Source: Mariprofundaceae bacterium (GTDB lineage Bacteria; Pseudomonadota; Zetaproteobacteria; Mariprofundales; Mariprofundaceae). From it: a DNA stretch of 46,760 nucleotides. Every line of letters starts with the position of its first letter. Position 1 is the first letter of the stretch. The notes under the pieces are model-generated. The model saw only the letters and a list, made by a program, of their open reading frames with translations, did not search any database and had not been told where the DNA came from. Shown piece by piece: positions 28,490 through 38,333 of the stretch. The DNA lies in NCBI GenBank assembly GCA_015488115.1, contig WFOK01000067.1, positions 1 through 46,760 on the forward strand. The letters run 5' to 3'. Position numbers and translations under genes: made by a program.

Positions 28490-29626
28490 TCAGGCTGATC
28501 GTCGCCGTTCAAGCCAGGCGAGTGCTCCTGCCACGGTAGTGAATGAGCCCATGGCCAGGATGCGGTGGCTTCCCCGCATGAATTCGTGTTCCAAGGCCGA
28601 GTCTACGTTCGCCGTCGTGATCGGCCAGGGGTCGGCAGGGCCGACCAGCCTCTGACAGAGCGGCGACAGGAGTGGAATAGCTTCATCCAGGTTCCGGTCC
28701 TCGCGTGTGAAGACCAAGATGGCGTCCCATGATCTTGTTTTCAGCCAGGGCAGCAGTGATTCGACGGCATGCAGGTTGTGTGCGCCGTCAAGCCAGACCT
28801 CGCAGCCAGCTAGCTTGCTGCATTGCAGGCGGCCGGGGATGGCCAGCGCGTTCATGGCCGATCGCCAAGCGTCGGGCCGCAGGGGAATGTGGCCCTTGTC
28901 GGCGAGCGCGTGCAGGGCCTGCCAGACCAGGGAGGCGTTTTGCCACTGGTGGTCTCCCGGGCACCTAAGTTCCGGCCAGGGCTCCGGATCGACGAAGGAC
29001 AGGCCGGGTTGATACTGCCGCAGCACGCGCGCTGCGGAGGCCGCCTGGCGGACGCTCAGGAACATGCGGCAGCCTTCCATCGCATGGGCCTTTTCCCAGG
29101 CGATTTGTTCAAGATCATGGCCAAGCCAGTCGCAATGGTCCAGGCCGATCGATGTGATCAGCGCCATGTCCGCCGGAACGGCTGTCGTGGCATCAAGGCG
29201 CGCGCCAACACCAGCCTCCAGGATCTCGACATCGACGTGTCTCTCCGAAAACCATGCCAGGGCCATGGCCGTTGCCGTTTCGAAATAGGAGGCGCCAATC
29301 CGCGTGGCCTGTCCGATGAGCCTTTCAGCCAGGCAGCGCAGCTCCGGATCCGGGATGGGCTGAAGGTTGATGCGCAATCGCTCGTTGAACGTTTGCAGGT
29401 GCGGTGAGGTGAACAGTCCCACGCGCAGACCCGTTGCCTGCAAGGCCGCGGCCAGCATCCAGGCCGTGGAGCCCTTGCCATTGGTGCCCGCAATCCGAAT
29501 CCGCAATGGTGGCCGGACCATGCGCAGCGGGCGCAGCAGGGCATGCATGCGCTCGTGTCCCGGCAAATAGCACCTGTCTGCCGCCGGCTTTCCAAGCTGT
29601 TGCAGCAACGCGTCGACAGAGGACAT
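28490..29626 (-). CDS. folC: Folylpolyglutamate/dihydrofolate synthase
   Basis: 378 residues, shorter than the usual 420. Mur-ligase-like enzyme adding glutamate to folates. P-loop AGTNGKGSTAW near residue 47, TSPHLQTFNERLRIN, the metal/ATP site SIGLDHCDWLG and DGAHNLHAVES are present. The EVGLGGRLDATN motif reads LEAGVGARLDATTAV, a minor deviation. Last gene of the trpFBA-accD-folC run; seven bases separate it from accD. Confidence 0.95.
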   Translation of the reverse strand: MSSVDALLQQLGKPAADRCYLPGHERMHALLRPLRMVRPPLRIRIAGTNGKGSTAWMLAAALQATGLRVGLFTSPHLQTFNERLRINLQPIPDPELRCLAERLIGQATRIGASYFETATAMALAWFSERHVDVEILEAGVGARLDATTAVPADMALITSIGLDHCDWLGHDLEQIAWEKAHAMEGCRMFLSVRQAASAARVLRQYQPGLSFVDPEPWPELRCPGDHQWQNASLVWQALHALADKGHIPLRPDAWRSAMNALAIPGRLQCSKLAGCEVWLDGAHNLHAVESLLPWLKTRSWDAILVFTREDRNLDEAIPLLSPLCQRLVGPADPWPITTANVDSALEHEFMRGSHRILAMGSFTTVAGALAWLERRRSA

Positions 29627-29633
29627 CCAAAGG

Positions 29634-30497
29634 CTAATGACGGTAAGGCTTCTGGTTCAGCTTTCCAAGCAGCTCATGCAGATAGTCGCGCTGCTCGCGC
29701 CGGTCCACAATGGCATCGATCAGGCCATGCTCGAGCAGGAATTCCGACCGCTGAAAGCCTTCGGGCAGCGTTTCGCCCACGGTTTCCTGGATTACGCGTG
29801 GACCGGCAAAGCCAATCAGTGCGCCCGGCTCGGCCAGAATCACATCGCCAAGCCAGGCCACGGAGGCGGACACGCCGCCCATGGTCGGGTCGGTGAGTAG
29901 GCATACGAACGGAATGCCCGATTCGCGCAGGCGATTCACCGTGGCCGAGGTCTTGGCCATCTGCATCAGTGAAAACATGCCTTCCTGCATGCGCGCCCCT
30001 CCCGATGCGGTGACCAGCAGGAAAGGGCAATGCCTGTCGATGGCCCGTTCCATGGCGCGCACGATCTTTTCGCCGACGACAGAGCCCATGCTGCCGCCCA
30101 TGTACGAGAATTCGAACATCGAGCTTGAGACCTCGAGTCCATGAATGGCGCCGACATAGTTGCGCACGGCATCGCCGGTTCCGGATTTCTTGTCCGCCTC
30201 TTTCAGCCGGTCACGGTAGCGTTTCTGGTCGCGGAAGTTCAGCGGGTCACCCGAGTGCAGTTCTGTGTCCATTTCCTGCCAGTGGTTCTTGTCGAAAAGA
30301 AACCGGGCTCGCTCCTTGGTACTGATGCGCGCATGCGCCCCGCATTTTGGGCATACCATATGGTGCCGCTGCATTTCCTTGTTGTAGATCGTTTCGCCGC
30401 AGCCCTTGCACTTGATCCAGATGCCCTCGGGCATTTCGGCCTGACGAGAGGAAAGGATCTTCTTTGGGCCTTCAATCAATCGCGTAATCCAACTCAT
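29634..30497 (-). CDS. accD: Acetyl-CoA carboxylase carboxyltransferase subunit beta
   Basis: 287 residues. Transfers CO2 from biotin carrier protein to acetyl-CoA for fatty acid synthesis. N-terminal C4 zinc ribbon (CKGCGETIYNKEM, then CPKCGAHARIS) and the crotonase-type core with VTASGGARMQEGMFSLMQMAK and AEPGALIGFAGPRVIQ. The placement trpA-accD-folC is common in Pseudomonadota. Own start 49 bases after trpA. Confidence 0.98.
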   Translation of the reverse strand: MSWITRLIEGPKKILSSRQAEMPEGIWIKCKGCGETIYNKEMQRHHMVCPKCGAHARISTKERARFLFDKNHWQEMDTELHSGDPLNFRDQKRYRDRLKEADKKSGTGDAVRNYVGAIHGLEVSSSMFEFSYMGGSMGSVVGEKIVRAMERAIDRHCPFLLVTASGGARMQEGMFSLMQMAKTSATVNRLRESGIPFVCLLTDPTMGGVSASVAWLGDVILAEPGALIGFAGPRVIQETVGETLPEGFQRSEFLLEHGLIDAIVDRREQRDYLHELLGKLNQKPYRH

Positions 30498-30546
30498 GGT
30501 GCTATTTCCTGTGTTTCTGATTCATTGCTGGGATCCATGGCAAATG

Positions 30547-31371
30547 CTATCGGGCGTCGCGACGGCCTTCCAAGGCCTGGCGCATGCCCCTGGCCTTTTC
30601 GACAATTCTTGATGTCAGGGCCTCGGCCGGTTCATGCTCATGCGCGGCGATTTCGGCCACGAATGCGCTACCGACAACGACCCCATCGGCGAATTCAGCG
30701 ACAGCCCGGGCCTGATCCGGCGTCTTGATGCCAAAGCCGATGCAAACGGGCAGTTCCGTATGGCGTCGGATGAGCGCGCATTGTTTCCGGATGGCATCGA
30801 GCGCGCCCATTTCCGCGCCGGTGATGCCCGTGAGCGAGACGTAATAGATGAAGCCCGTGGCCTTTTCCGCTGCAAGGCGGATGCGGCGTTCCGACGAGGT
30901 TGGTGCAAGCAGGAAGATTTGATGCAGGCCGGCCCTCTGCAGGGGCGCATGCAACAAATCATCTTCTTCGGGCGGAAGGTCGACGATGAGCACGCCGTCG
31001 GCGCCGGACATGCGCGCCTGCTCGGCGAAGCGTTCGACGCCCATGGCATAAGGCGTATTGGCATAGCCCATCAGTACAATGGCTGTTTCGGGGTGCCGGG
31101 CGTTGATGTGCCGGACCAGAGCGAACACGTCGGCCATGTGCGTGCCTGCGGCCAGGGCACGTTCACTGGCCGCCTGAATCACCGGACCGTCGGCCATCGG
31201 ATCGGAGAACGGCATGCCGATCTCGATGATGTCCACCTGTCCGGCCAGGCCCTCGAGCAGGCTTGCCGAGGTTTCGGGGTTCGGGTCTCCGGCGGTCAGA
31301 TAGCCGACCAGGGCCGCCCGTTGCTGTTTGCGGCAGCGTGCGAACACTTCGTCCAGACGGTTATGGATCAT
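30547..31371 (-). CDS. trpA: Tryptophan synthase alpha subunit
   Basis: 274 residues, TIM barrel converting indole-3-glycerol phosphate to indole. Catalytic residues lie in [16 protein letters not shown] (Glu) and [12 protein letters not shown] (Asp); the phosphate loop contains [10 protein letters not shown] and [16 protein letters not shown] overlaps the trpB stop by 4 bases. Confidence 0.98.
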   Translation of the reverse strand: MIHNRLDEVFARCRKQQRAALVGYLTAGDPNPETSASLLEGLAGQVDIIEIGMPFSDPMADGPVIQAASERALAAGTHMADVFALVRHINARHPETAIVLMGYANTPYAMGVERFAEQARMSGADGVLIVDLPPEEDDLLHAPLQRAGLHQIFLLAPTSSERRIRLAAEKATGFIYYVSLTGITGAEMGALDAIRKQCALIRRHTELPVCIGFGIKTPDQARAVAEFADGVVVGSAFVAEIAAHEHEPAEALTSRIVEKARGMRQALEGRRDAR

Positions 31372-32597
31372 TGGTTTGCTTCCTCCAGCCAGCCCAGGGC
31401 CTTGAATACGGTGTTCATGTCCTTGTCTCCCCGGCCTGAAAGATTGATCAGGACATGCTGGTCTGGAGACATCTGCGAGGCGATTCTCAATCCGGCGGCC
31501 AGCGCATGGCTGGATTCAAGGGCCGGAATGATGCCCTCGGTCGCGGTCAGCGTGCGAAAGGCATGCAATGCCTGCTCGTCCGTGGCCTGTTCGAGCTCGA
31601 GCTCGCCTGCATCCCGCATGGCGGCCAGCTCAGGGCCGACACCCGGATAGTCCAGCCCGGCCGATATGCTGTGCGTTCCCTGGATTTGGCCTTCTTCATC
31701 CTCCAGCAGGTAGGTCAGGTTTCCATGCAGGATGCCGGGTCTGCCGCGAGCAAGCGAGGCAGCATGTTCCCTGTTCAGCCCCGTGCCGGCGGCTTCGACG
31801 GCGACCAGGCGCACGGGATCGTCGCGCAAGGGATGAAAAAGTCCCATGGCATTGGAGCCGCCGCCCACGCAGGCCACGGCCACATCCGGCAGGCAGCCGG
31901 CCTGATCCAGCATCTGGGCCCTGGCCTCCTGGCCGATGACTGCATGAAACTGCCGGACCATAAGGGGATAGGGATGCGGCCCGGCCACGGTGCCAATGAT
32001 GTAGAACGTGTTCTCGCAGCTTGCGACCCAGTCCCGCAGCGCCTCATTGAGCGCATCCTTCAGCGTGGCCGTGCCCGAGTCCACCGGGATGACGTTGGCG
32101 CCGAGCAGGCGCATGCGCAACACGTTCGGCATCTGCCGTTCGACGTCTTCCCTGCCCATGTAGACATCGCATTGCATGCCGAGCTTCGCGGCCACCGTGG
32201 CCGTGGCGACGCCGTGCTGGCCGGCCCCGGTTTCGGCGATCACGCGCCGCTTGCCCATGCGATGGGCCAGAAGGCCCTGCCCGATCGTGTTGTTGATCTT
32301 GTGGGCGCCGGTATGCGTGAGGTCCTCGCGCTTGAGCCAGATCTGCGCGCCCCCGTTTTCCTTGCTCAGGCGTTCGGCATGATAGAGCGGCGTTGGACGT
32401 CCCACGTAATGCTTGAGCAGGACCATGCGCTTTTCCTGGAACGCCTGGTCGTTCCAGGCGCTGAAGAAGGCTGCTTCAAGCTCGCTCAAGGGCCCCATCA
32501 GCGTTTCCGCGGCGAAACGACCGCCGTAAGGTCCGAAATGGCCTCTCGGATCGGGGGCGTGCGTGATTTCCATCGAGTATGGCTGGGCGTGATTCAC
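31368..32597 (-). CDS. trpB: Tryptophan synthase beta subunit
   Basis: 409 residues, PLP enzyme condensing indole and serine. The PLP lysine is in [11 protein letters not shown]; the phosphate loop is GGGSNAMG, and GRGDKDM closes the protein as usual. Overlaps trpA and trpF by 4 bases on either side, so trpFBA are coupled. Confidence 0.98.
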   Translation of the reverse strand: MNHAQPYSMEITHAPDPRGHFGPYGGRFAAETLMGPLSELEAAFFSAWNDQAFQEKRMVLLKHYVGRPTPLYHAERLSKENGGAQIWLKREDLTHTGAHKINNTIGQGLLAHRMGKRRVIAETGAGQHGVATATVAAKLGMQCDVYMGREDVERQMPNVLRMRLLGANVIPVDSGTATLKDALNEALRDWVASCENTFYIIGTVAGPHPYPLMVRQFHAVIGQEARAQMLDQAGCLPDVAVACVGGGSNAMGLFHPLRDDPVRLVAVEAAGTGLNREHAASLARGRPGILHGNLTYLLEDEEGQIQGTHSISAGLDYPGVGPELAAMRDAGELELEQATDEQALHAFRTLTATEGIIPALESSHALAAGLRIASQMSPDQHVLINLSGRGDKDMNTVFKALGWLEEANQ

Positions 32598-33259
32598 GAA
32601 TGCTCCTTATCGTCGTCTGGGGTGAATGCATGGACCGCGGCCACGAATGCGGCCATTTTTTCATGATCCTTGATACCTGGGCTTTGCTCGACCCCGGAGG
32701 ACACATCCACGGCGAACCAGTGGCGCATGGCCAATGCCTGCTGCACATTGTCCGCATCGAGCCCCCCGGCCAGAATGACGGGATGTTCATGCCGGAAGTT
32801 CCTGACCAAGGACCAGTCGAAGCGCTTTCCCGTGCCGCCGTAGACGCCCGGGGGAGCCTTGGTGTCCAGCAACACCGAACAGGGATAGTTCCGGGCATGC
32901 CTGAGGTCTTCTTCGCTTTCGACGTGAATGGCCTTGATGACGCGGCGAACCTGGGCCTCGCAGAACTCCGGGGTTTCATCCCCGTGCAATTGGAGCACCC
33001 CCAACGGGCAGTGCAGCAGCACCTCGTCGATCTGTTCCTGGGTCGGATTGACGAACAGTCCGACGGCCGACACGAAGGGTGGCAACTGCCGGATGATGCC
33101 GGCTGCCTTGATCGGGTCGATGAAGCGGGGGGATGCCTCATAGAAGACAAATCCGACGGCGTCCACGCCCAGGCGGGAGGCCTCCAGGGCATCCTCAAGC
33201 CTGGTGATGCCGCAGATCTTGATGCGTACCCTGGGTGATCGCAGGTTGAAGGCGCTCAT
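32594..33259 (-). CDS. trpF: Phosphoribosylanthranilate isomerase
   Basis: 221 residues from ATG 33259. TIM barrel with the catalytic cysteine in [12 protein letters not shown] and the catalytic aspartate in [20 protein letters not shown] and [17 protein letters not shown] form the phosphate site. Start is uncertain: ATG at 33259, 33268 and 33310 are in frame and none has a Shine-Dalgarno sequence. A TAGCAT on the minus strand ends seven bases before 33259, which could make the mRNA leaderless. Divergent from argD. No trpC, D, E or leader peptide is nearby. Confidence 0.95.
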   Translation of the reverse strand: MSAFNLRSPRVRIKICGITRLEDALEASRLGVDAVGFVFYEASPRFIDPIKAAGIIRQLPPFVSAVGLFVNPTQEQIDEVLLHCPLGVLQLHGDETPEFCEAQVRRVIKAIHVESEEDLRHARNYPCSVLLDTKAPPGVYGGTGKRFDWSLVRNFRHEHPVILAGGLDADNVQQALAMRHWFAVDVSSGVEQSPGIKDHEKMAAFVAAVHAFTPDDDKEHS

Positions 33260-33352
33260 CTGGGGCATGCTAGACGCATCACGAAGAGGAATCGAGCCTG
33301 GAAGATGCAAAAGGGGGTGCGTCCATGCCCCGCCATCCCTACACTTCGTCGC

Positions 33353-34528
33353 ATGAGTGCTCTCATGGACAATTATGCGCGTGTTCCCATTCGGCTAGTG
33401 CGCGGCCAGGGAAGCAGGGTATGGGACGAGCAGGGCCGGGCCTATCTCGATTTCGTTTCCGGCATCGCGGTCAACACCCTCGGGCATGCCCACCCCCGTC
33501 TGGCCGAGGCCGTCTGCGAACAGGCGCGCCGCCTGATCCACTGTTCCAACCTGTATCACATCCCGGAGCAGGAACAGCTTGCGGCCAGGCTGTGCGCACT
33601 GTCGGGCCTGGACCGCGCCTTTTTTTGCAATTCCGGCGCCGAGGCCAACGAGGCGGCCATCAAGCTGGCGCGCAAGTATTATCATGACATGGGCAGCCCT
33701 CGGCGAACGGTCATTTCGGCCACGCAATCGTTTCATGGCCGTACCGTGCTGACGCTGACCGCGACGGGTCAGGAAAAGGTCAAGCGGGGTTTTGATCCAT
33801 TGCCTGCCGGCTTTGTCCATGTGCCCTTGAACGATGCTGCGGCGCTGGAACGATCGCTCGGACCGGACACGGCAGCCGTTCTTCTCGAGCCCATCCAGGG
33901 CGAAGGGGGGGTTCGGGAGGCCTCCATCGCATATCTGCGCCATGTGCGCAGGCTGTGTGATGAGAACGGCATCCTGATGATCCTGGATGAGGTGCAAACC
34001 GGCATTGGGCGAACGGGATGCATGTTTGCCTATGAGCACTTTGGCATCAGGCCGGATGTTCTGACCCTTGCCAAGGGTCTCGGCGGTGGGGTGCCGATCG
34101 GCTGCATGCTGGCCACAGAGCAGGTGGCGTCCGCCTTCGGGCCCGGAAGCCATGGCTCCACCTTCGGCGGAAACCCCCTTTCCTGTCGCGCGGCATTGAC
34201 CGTTCTCGATGTCATCGAGCGGGAGCAGTTGTTGCGGAACGTCCGGGAGCGGGGAGAGCGGCTGATGCGGGGGCTTGAGGAACTGCTTCGGCGCTTCCCC
34301 TGCATCAGGGAGGTCAGGGGGCAGGGCCTGCTTGTCGGCATGGAGCTCGACCGGGATGTGGCCCGGCTGATGGAGCTTGCACGGGCGCAGGGACTGCTTG
34401 TGCTGTCTGCGGGAGCGCGGGTGCTGAGGCTGTTGCCACCCTTGACTGTCAGCGACCAGGAAATTGACGAGGCTTTGCGTCGCCTCGAAGCCGCATTGGC
34501 GCGGTTCAATGAAGAGGAGCCGTCATGA
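33353..34528 (+). CDS. argD: Acetylornithine aminotransferase
   Basis: 391 residues. PLP enzyme of arginine synthesis. YARVPIRLVRGQGSRVWDEQG at the N-terminus (in part), FFCNSGAEANEAAIKLARKYY, the PLP aspartate in LILDEVQTGIGRTG and the lysine in TLAKGLGGGVPIG. ATG 33353 chosen by family alignment; ATG 33365 is possible. No ribosome site is visible, while TACACT at 33340-33345 could place transcription start on the ATG itself. Stop overlaps argF. Confidence 0.97.
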   Translation: MSALMDNYARVPIRLVRGQGSRVWDEQGRAYLDFVSGIAVNTLGHAHPRLAEAVCEQARRLIHCSNLYHIPEQEQLAARLCALSGLDRAFFCNSGAEANEAAIKLARKYYHDMGSPRRTVISATQSFHGRTVLTLTATGQEKVKRGFDPLPAGFVHVPLNDAAALERSLGPDTAAVLLEPIQGEGGVREASIAYLRHVRRLCDENGILMILDEVQTGIGRTGCMFAYEHFGIRPDVLTLAKGLGGGVPIGCMLATEQVASAFGPGSHGSTFGGNPLSCRAALTVLDVIEREQLLRNVRERGERLMRGLEELLRRFPCIREVRGQGLLVGMELDRDVARLMELARAQGLLVLSAGARVLRLLPPLTVSDQEIDEALRRLEAALARFNEEEPS

Positions 34529-35433
34529 AACATTTTCTTACGCTGCTGGATCTTACCAGAGAGGAGGCCCGCTTCCTGCTGGTGCGTGCCGCCGAACTCA
34601 AGCGCATGCTTCGCCTCGGGGAACGGCATCATACCCTTCCGGGCAAGACGCTCGGTCTGGTTTTTGACAAGGCCAGCACCCGCACGCGGGTTTCGTTCGA
34701 GGTCGGCATGTTCCATCTGGGGGGGCATGCCTTGTTTCTGCATTCGGCCGCCACGCAGCTCGGGCGTGGCGAGCCCATCGAGGACTCGGCGCGCGTGCTT
34801 TCCCGCATGGTGGACATCATCGCCATCCGTACCTATGCCCATGAAACTGTGCAGCGGTTTGCCGAGCATGCCTCGGTGCCCGTGATCAACGCCCTGACGG
34901 ACTGGACGCATCCATGCCAGATCCTGGCCGACGTCTTCACGTATGAGGAGCATCGTGGTTCGATCGAGGGCAGGGTGGTCGCCTGGATAGGCGATGGCAA
35001 CAACATGGCGCATTCCTGGATCAATGGTTCCGTGATCTTCGGATACCGTTTGCGGATCGCCAGCCCGCCGGGCTACGAGCCGGACCCTGGCTTGCTTCAG
35101 GCGGCTCGCGCCCTGGGTGCGGAGGTGGAATTGTGCGGCGATCCGTGGGCTGCTGCCGAGCAGGCGGATCTCGTGACCACCGATGTCTGGGCATCCATGG
35201 GGCAGGAGGATGAGCAGGCCCAGCGGCAAAAGGTGTTCGCCTCGTACAGGGTGGATGATGCGGTGATGCTTCGGGCAAGGCATGATGCATTGTTCATGCA
35301 CTGCCTGCCTGCCCACCGTGGAGAGGAGGTCACGTCGAGCGTTATAGACGGGCCGCAATCGGTGGTTTGGGATGAGGCGGAGAATCGTCTGCATGTGCAG
35401 AAGGCACTGCTCGAATTCCTGCTGGGTAGGTGA
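34525..35433 (+). CDS. argF: Ornithine carbamoyltransferase
   Basis: 302 residues. Makes citrulline from ornithine and carbamoyl phosphate. FDKASTRTRVSFEVG holds the carbamoyl phosphate loop STRTR; HPCQ in DWTHPCQILADVF, the ornithine loop WASMGQE and HCLPAHRGEE are all present. Start overlaps argD stop (ATGA). argG is not next: it lies 6 kb downstream. Confidence 0.98.
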   Translation: MKHFLTLLDLTREEARFLLVRAAELKRMLRLGERHHTLPGKTLGLVFDKASTRTRVSFEVGMFHLGGHALFLHSAATQLGRGEPIEDSARVLSRMVDIIAIRTYAHETVQRFAEHASVPVINALTDWTHPCQILADVFTYEEHRGSIEGRVVAWIGDGNNMAHSWINGSVIFGYRLRIASPPGYEPDPGLLQAARALGAEVELCGDPWAAAEQADLVTTDVWASMGQEDEQAQRQKVFASYRVDDAVMLRARHDALFMHCLPAHRGEEVTSSVIDGPQSVVWDEAENRLHVQKALLEFLLGR

Positions 35434-35523
35434 GCCCTTCTCTGACACGACCTTGTCATCGGCATGACTCACACGTGACATAAGCGATTGCGAGAATGCC
35501 TCCGGTTTGTCAAGGAGGACGCA

Positions 35524-35715
35524 ATGCAGCAGGAAATCGTGAATCGTTATCTCGATGCCGTAGAACAGGCGCTGGGTTCAACTGCCCGGCAAGCAACCGT
35601 GATCGAGCATCGCGGTGGCAACCGCTTCTTTTTTCGTCGGCATGATTGCGAATTAGGAAGGCTGGTGTCTGTCGGGGAGATTCGGCTGATGGCCCGTTAC
35701 CTGCGGGGAGAATAG
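35524..35715 (+). CDS. Small protein of unknown family, first of a tandem paralogous pair
   Basis: 63 residues, start fixed by AAGGAGG seven bases before ATG 35524. Pattern: amphipathic helix EIVNRYLDAVEQAL, then TVIEHRGGNRFFFRR, a turn, and GRLVSVGEIRLMARYL. No cysteine pair, signal peptide or membrane segment. It aligns without gaps to the next gene (about 25 of 58 positions identical by eye), with VNRYL and TVIEHRGG most conserved. I recognise no family. The 90 bases between it and argF hold TGTCA/TGACA repeats (35443-35447, 35454-35458, 35476-35480) that might be regulatory. Confidence 0.75.
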   Translation: MQQEIVNRYLDAVEQALGSTARQATVIEHRGGNRFFFRRHDCELGRLVSVGEIRLMARYLRGE

Positions 35716-35718
35716 AGC

Positions 35719-35937
35719 ATGGCCACGGAGATTGACCGAACGGTCAACAGGTATCTGGAAATGATTGAGCGTTTGCTTGGCTTGGAGGCGCGCCGGCATA
35801 CCGTGATTGAGCACCGGGGCGGGCGAAACCTTTATCTGAAACCGCCTTTCGTTGAACAAGGACGTTTGGTTGATGTATCGACGCTGGTGCAGATGATTCA
35901 TCACGCAGAAACAAGGGGTCGGAGAGGAGACGGCTGA
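35719..35937 (+). CDS. Small protein of unknown family, second of a tandem paralogous pair
   Basis: 72 residues, three bases after its paralogue, with GGGAGA before the ATG. Same layout: helix with VNRYLEMIERLLG, TVIEHRGGRNLYLKPPFVE, then GRLVDVSTLVQMIHHA and a basic tail RGRRGDG. The shared order of helix, TVIEHRGG and GRLV suggests a small helix-strand-helix domain. Likely arose by tandem duplication; divergence is too large for a recent event. It faces the convergent DUF481 gene; the intervening 144 bases hold no clear terminator. Confidence 0.75.
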   Translation: MATEIDRTVNRYLEMIERLLGLEARRHTVIEHRGGRNLYLKPPFVEQGRLVDVSTLVQMIHHAETRGRRGDG

Positions 35938-36081
35938 ATCTTGCAGCGTGCGCGATTGATGCGCTTTGCTGCGCATGCCCCCAGGTTGTTAACCAGGTTC
36001 CTGTTGTTTTCTTGAGCCAGGCGCCTGTTGCAAATAGAACATCATGATGGGGCCAGCCAGCTTCGTCATGAAAGATCCGGC

Positions 36082-36849
36082 CTAGAACTGTAGCGATAAT
36101 CCGGCGCTGTAACGCAGATCGGAGGACTTCACGGCCTGCGGCGGCCGCGCATCGAAGCCATAATCCAAGCGCACCTGCCAGTCGAGGTGCTCATTCATCC
36201 GGATCTTCAGGCATCCCTGGGCGAGCAGGCGATAATCAGCGGGATCGCGCACGGCCGGCTGAAAGTAGGCGATCGCATTCAGGCGCACCTGTGCATTGAA
36301 GCGGTGCTCGAGAACCAGATAGCCGTTCAGACGCGGCAGGTTTGAGCGTCGGTCCGTCGTGCCGATCTGCGGGCTCAATCGCTCCCATTCGTGAAATGCG
36401 CCCAAGCCGACATAGGCCGCGTTTTCCCCTGTCGGCTCGGTCAACACATAGCGCAGGCCGCCGCCGGTGAGCACGCGCAAGGCAAGCCGCGCAAACGGGT
36501 CGCGACCATATTGTCCGAAGAGCTCCCAGGCCCAGCGTTCAGCAAACTGCGTGCGATGCCGAAGATGGGCAAACAACCGGTTTGCATCCGTGCGGCCGCT
36601 GCTTTTGCCAAAGCTGTACTCGGCATACAGAAAATCCGTGTTTTGTCCCCGTCGGTAACGACTGAGCCAGTCCGCCTTGACTGCCTGCTTGTTCGTATTG
36701 CCGCGCGCGCCATCCAGCGACAGGTTACCGAAATGGGTAAGGCCTTCCTGTTCCGGATCGAGCATGGCCTGATCAACATTGACAATAGCCGAGGCCACCG
36801 TCGGCCCCAGCACAAGCGCGAGAAGCATTGCCATGAAGCGAAACACCAT
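36082..36849 (-). CDS. DUF481-type outer-membrane beta-barrel protein
   Basis: 255 residues. Signal peptide at 1-21 (MVFRFMAMLLALVLGPTVASA) with an Ala-x-Ala cleavage site. The mature protein has alternating aromatic beta strands, the DUF481-like LSLDGARGNTNKQAVKADW start, YAEYSFGKSSGRTDANRLF, and a C-terminal phenylalanine (YSAGLSLQF) typical of outer-membrane barrels. I chose ATG 36849, preceded by AGGAT; the open frame further upstream overlaps norB antisense-free sequence and is not similar to anything. Downstream of norB by 53 bases on the same strand, so possibly in the nor transcript. Function unknown. Confidence 0.82.
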   Translation of the reverse strand: MVFRFMAMLLALVLGPTVASAIVNVDQAMLDPEQEGLTHFGNLSLDGARGNTNKQAVKADWLSRYRRGQNTDFLYAEYSFGKSSGRTDANRLFAHLRHRTQFAERWAWELFGQYGRDPFARLALRVLTGGGLRYVLTEPTGENAAYVGLGAFHEWERLSPQIGTTDRRSNLPRLNGYLVLEHRFNAQVRLNAIAYFQPAVRDPADYRLLAQGCLKIRMNEHLDWQVRLDYGFDARPPQAVKSSDLRYSAGLSLQF

Positions 36850-36902
36850 CGGCCGGCATCCTAGCCGGGCAAGGCGACATCGGCGATGAAAAAACTTCCT
36901 CT

Positions 36903-38330
36903 TCAGCGCGATTCCGTTGCAGCCGGAAGCGTGACCGGGCGTGCGCGACCGATCGTGAGCAAGTCCCAAATCAACAATCCAATGCCGACAGTGGTCACGA
37001 CGCCAAACACCATTCGCCATTGCATGCCCTGCACGAACCAAGGATGAATCTGCGCCGCAAAGTAGCCGTACCACGTGGAGCCATCCATGGCTCGTTCGAT
37101 AAATGATTGTTCGTAGCCGGAGATCAGCAATGCGACGGTCATGCCAACCACCCCAACATTCAACAAGCCCAGCGCCCATTTCCATTTCCATCCGCGATCG
37201 GGAAGGTGCGAGCCAAGATCGGCCTGCCCGCGCATGTGTTGCACGGCGATGTAAAACATTGCGATGATGATCGTTGCATAGGCGCCGAAGAATGCGAGGT
37301 GGCCATGGGAAGCGGCCCACTGGGTTCCATGGGTATACAAATTGATCTGCGGCAGGGTGTGCATGAATCCCCAGACGCCAGCACCGAAAAAGTTTCCAAA
37401 CGCATGGGCGATCAGCCAGGCCAGGGCCGGCCGGTTGTTGCTTTTCATGTGCCGGACGCCGGAGTCATACACGGCATGCACGACCATGGCCACCAACGGG
37501 ATCGGTTCAAGCGCCGAGAAGAACCCGCCGATGCTGAGCCAATACTCGGGAGTGCCAATCCAGAAATAATGATGCCCAAGCCCCAAAATGCCGGAGCCAA
37601 ACATCAGTGCGACCTCAATGTACAACCATGTGGTCACGATCTTGCGTTCCACCTGCAGTGTCTTCATCAGACCCCAGGCCATGATGCACCCGACCAGCAC
37701 CTCCCAGGTTGCCTCTACCCACAAATGGATAACCCACCACCACCAGTACTGGTCGAGGGAGATGTTCGTCGTGTAGAACATGCCGGCCATGTACAGACCG
37801 GCTAGCGCAATCAAATCCAGTGTCAGTACACCAGCGATTCCGCTCCAGCGCCCCTTGGCGAAGGTTGCGGCGACATTGTAAAAAAACACTGAAAAGCATA
37901 CGACGATGCCGATGTCTGCCCAACGCGGCGCCTCGATGTATTCACGGCCCTCATTGATAAACCAGCGTGTGAAATCATTGCCGGGGCCGGTTTGCACAAA
38001 CAGATAAACGAGCACGACCACCGTGACTGCCGCAGTCAGCACCCAGAAGGCCAGGTTCCCCCATTTAAGGCCGACGACCGGATGCCCGCTTTCCTCCTCG
38101 AGCAGCCAATAAACCGAACCAATAAAGCCGTACAGCATCCAAACGACCATCGCATTGATGTGCACGGTCCGCGTCATGTTGAAATTCAGCACGCCGAGCA
38201 GAAAGTCCGGCGCAAGGTACTGCATGCCCGAGAGAAGGCCAAACAGGATTTGGGCGACAAAAAGCAGAACCGCAACGACAAAGTATTTGACCGCGAGCTG
38301 CTGACCTCCATTCAGTTGCACGTTCTCCAT
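36903..38330 (-). CDS. norB: Nitric oxide reductase large subunit, cytochrome c type
   Basis: 475 residues, 12 predicted membrane helices, heme-copper oxidase superfamily. Reduces two NO to N2O in the membrane with electrons from NorC. Expected ligands are present: H57 (RTVHINA) and H344 for heme b, H342 for heme b3 (SHGHLAFFGAYA), and H202, H253, H254 for the non-heme iron (IHLWVEATWEV, GLGHHYFW). Glutamates E206 and E275, conserved in NOR, are also there. The protein lacks the N-terminal extension of quinol-type qNOR. Three bases follow norC. Confidence 0.96.
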   Translation of the reverse strand: MENVQLNGGQQLAVKYFVVAVLLFVAQILFGLLSGMQYLAPDFLLGVLNFNMTRTVHINAMVVWMLYGFIGSVYWLLEEESGHPVVGLKWGNLAFWVLTAAVTVVVLVYLFVQTGPGNDFTRWFINEGREYIEAPRWADIGIVVCFSVFFYNVAATFAKGRWSGIAGVLTLDLIALAGLYMAGMFYTTNISLDQYWWWWVIHLWVEATWEVLVGCIMAWGLMKTLQVERKIVTTWLYIEVALMFGSGILGLGHHYFWIGTPEYWLSIGGFFSALEPIPLVAMVVHAVYDSGVRHMKSNNRPALAWLIAHAFGNFFGAGVWGFMHTLPQINLYTHGTQWAASHGHLAFFGAYATIIIAMFYIAVQHMRGQADLGSHLPDRGWKWKWALGLLNVGVVGMTVALLISGYEQSFIERAMDGSTWYGYFAAQIHPWFVQGMQWRMVFGVVTTVGIGLLIWDLLTIGRARPVTLPAATESR

Positions 38331-38333
38331 AGC

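Noticed and set aside
31455-32666. 403-codon open frame opposite trpB
   Set aside because: Complement of an unmistakable trpB; no domain features of its own.
36850-37320. N-terminal extension of the DUF481 open frame
   Set aside because: The upstream part overlaps norB on the same strand in another frame, and a clear signal peptide with ribosome site begins at 36849.
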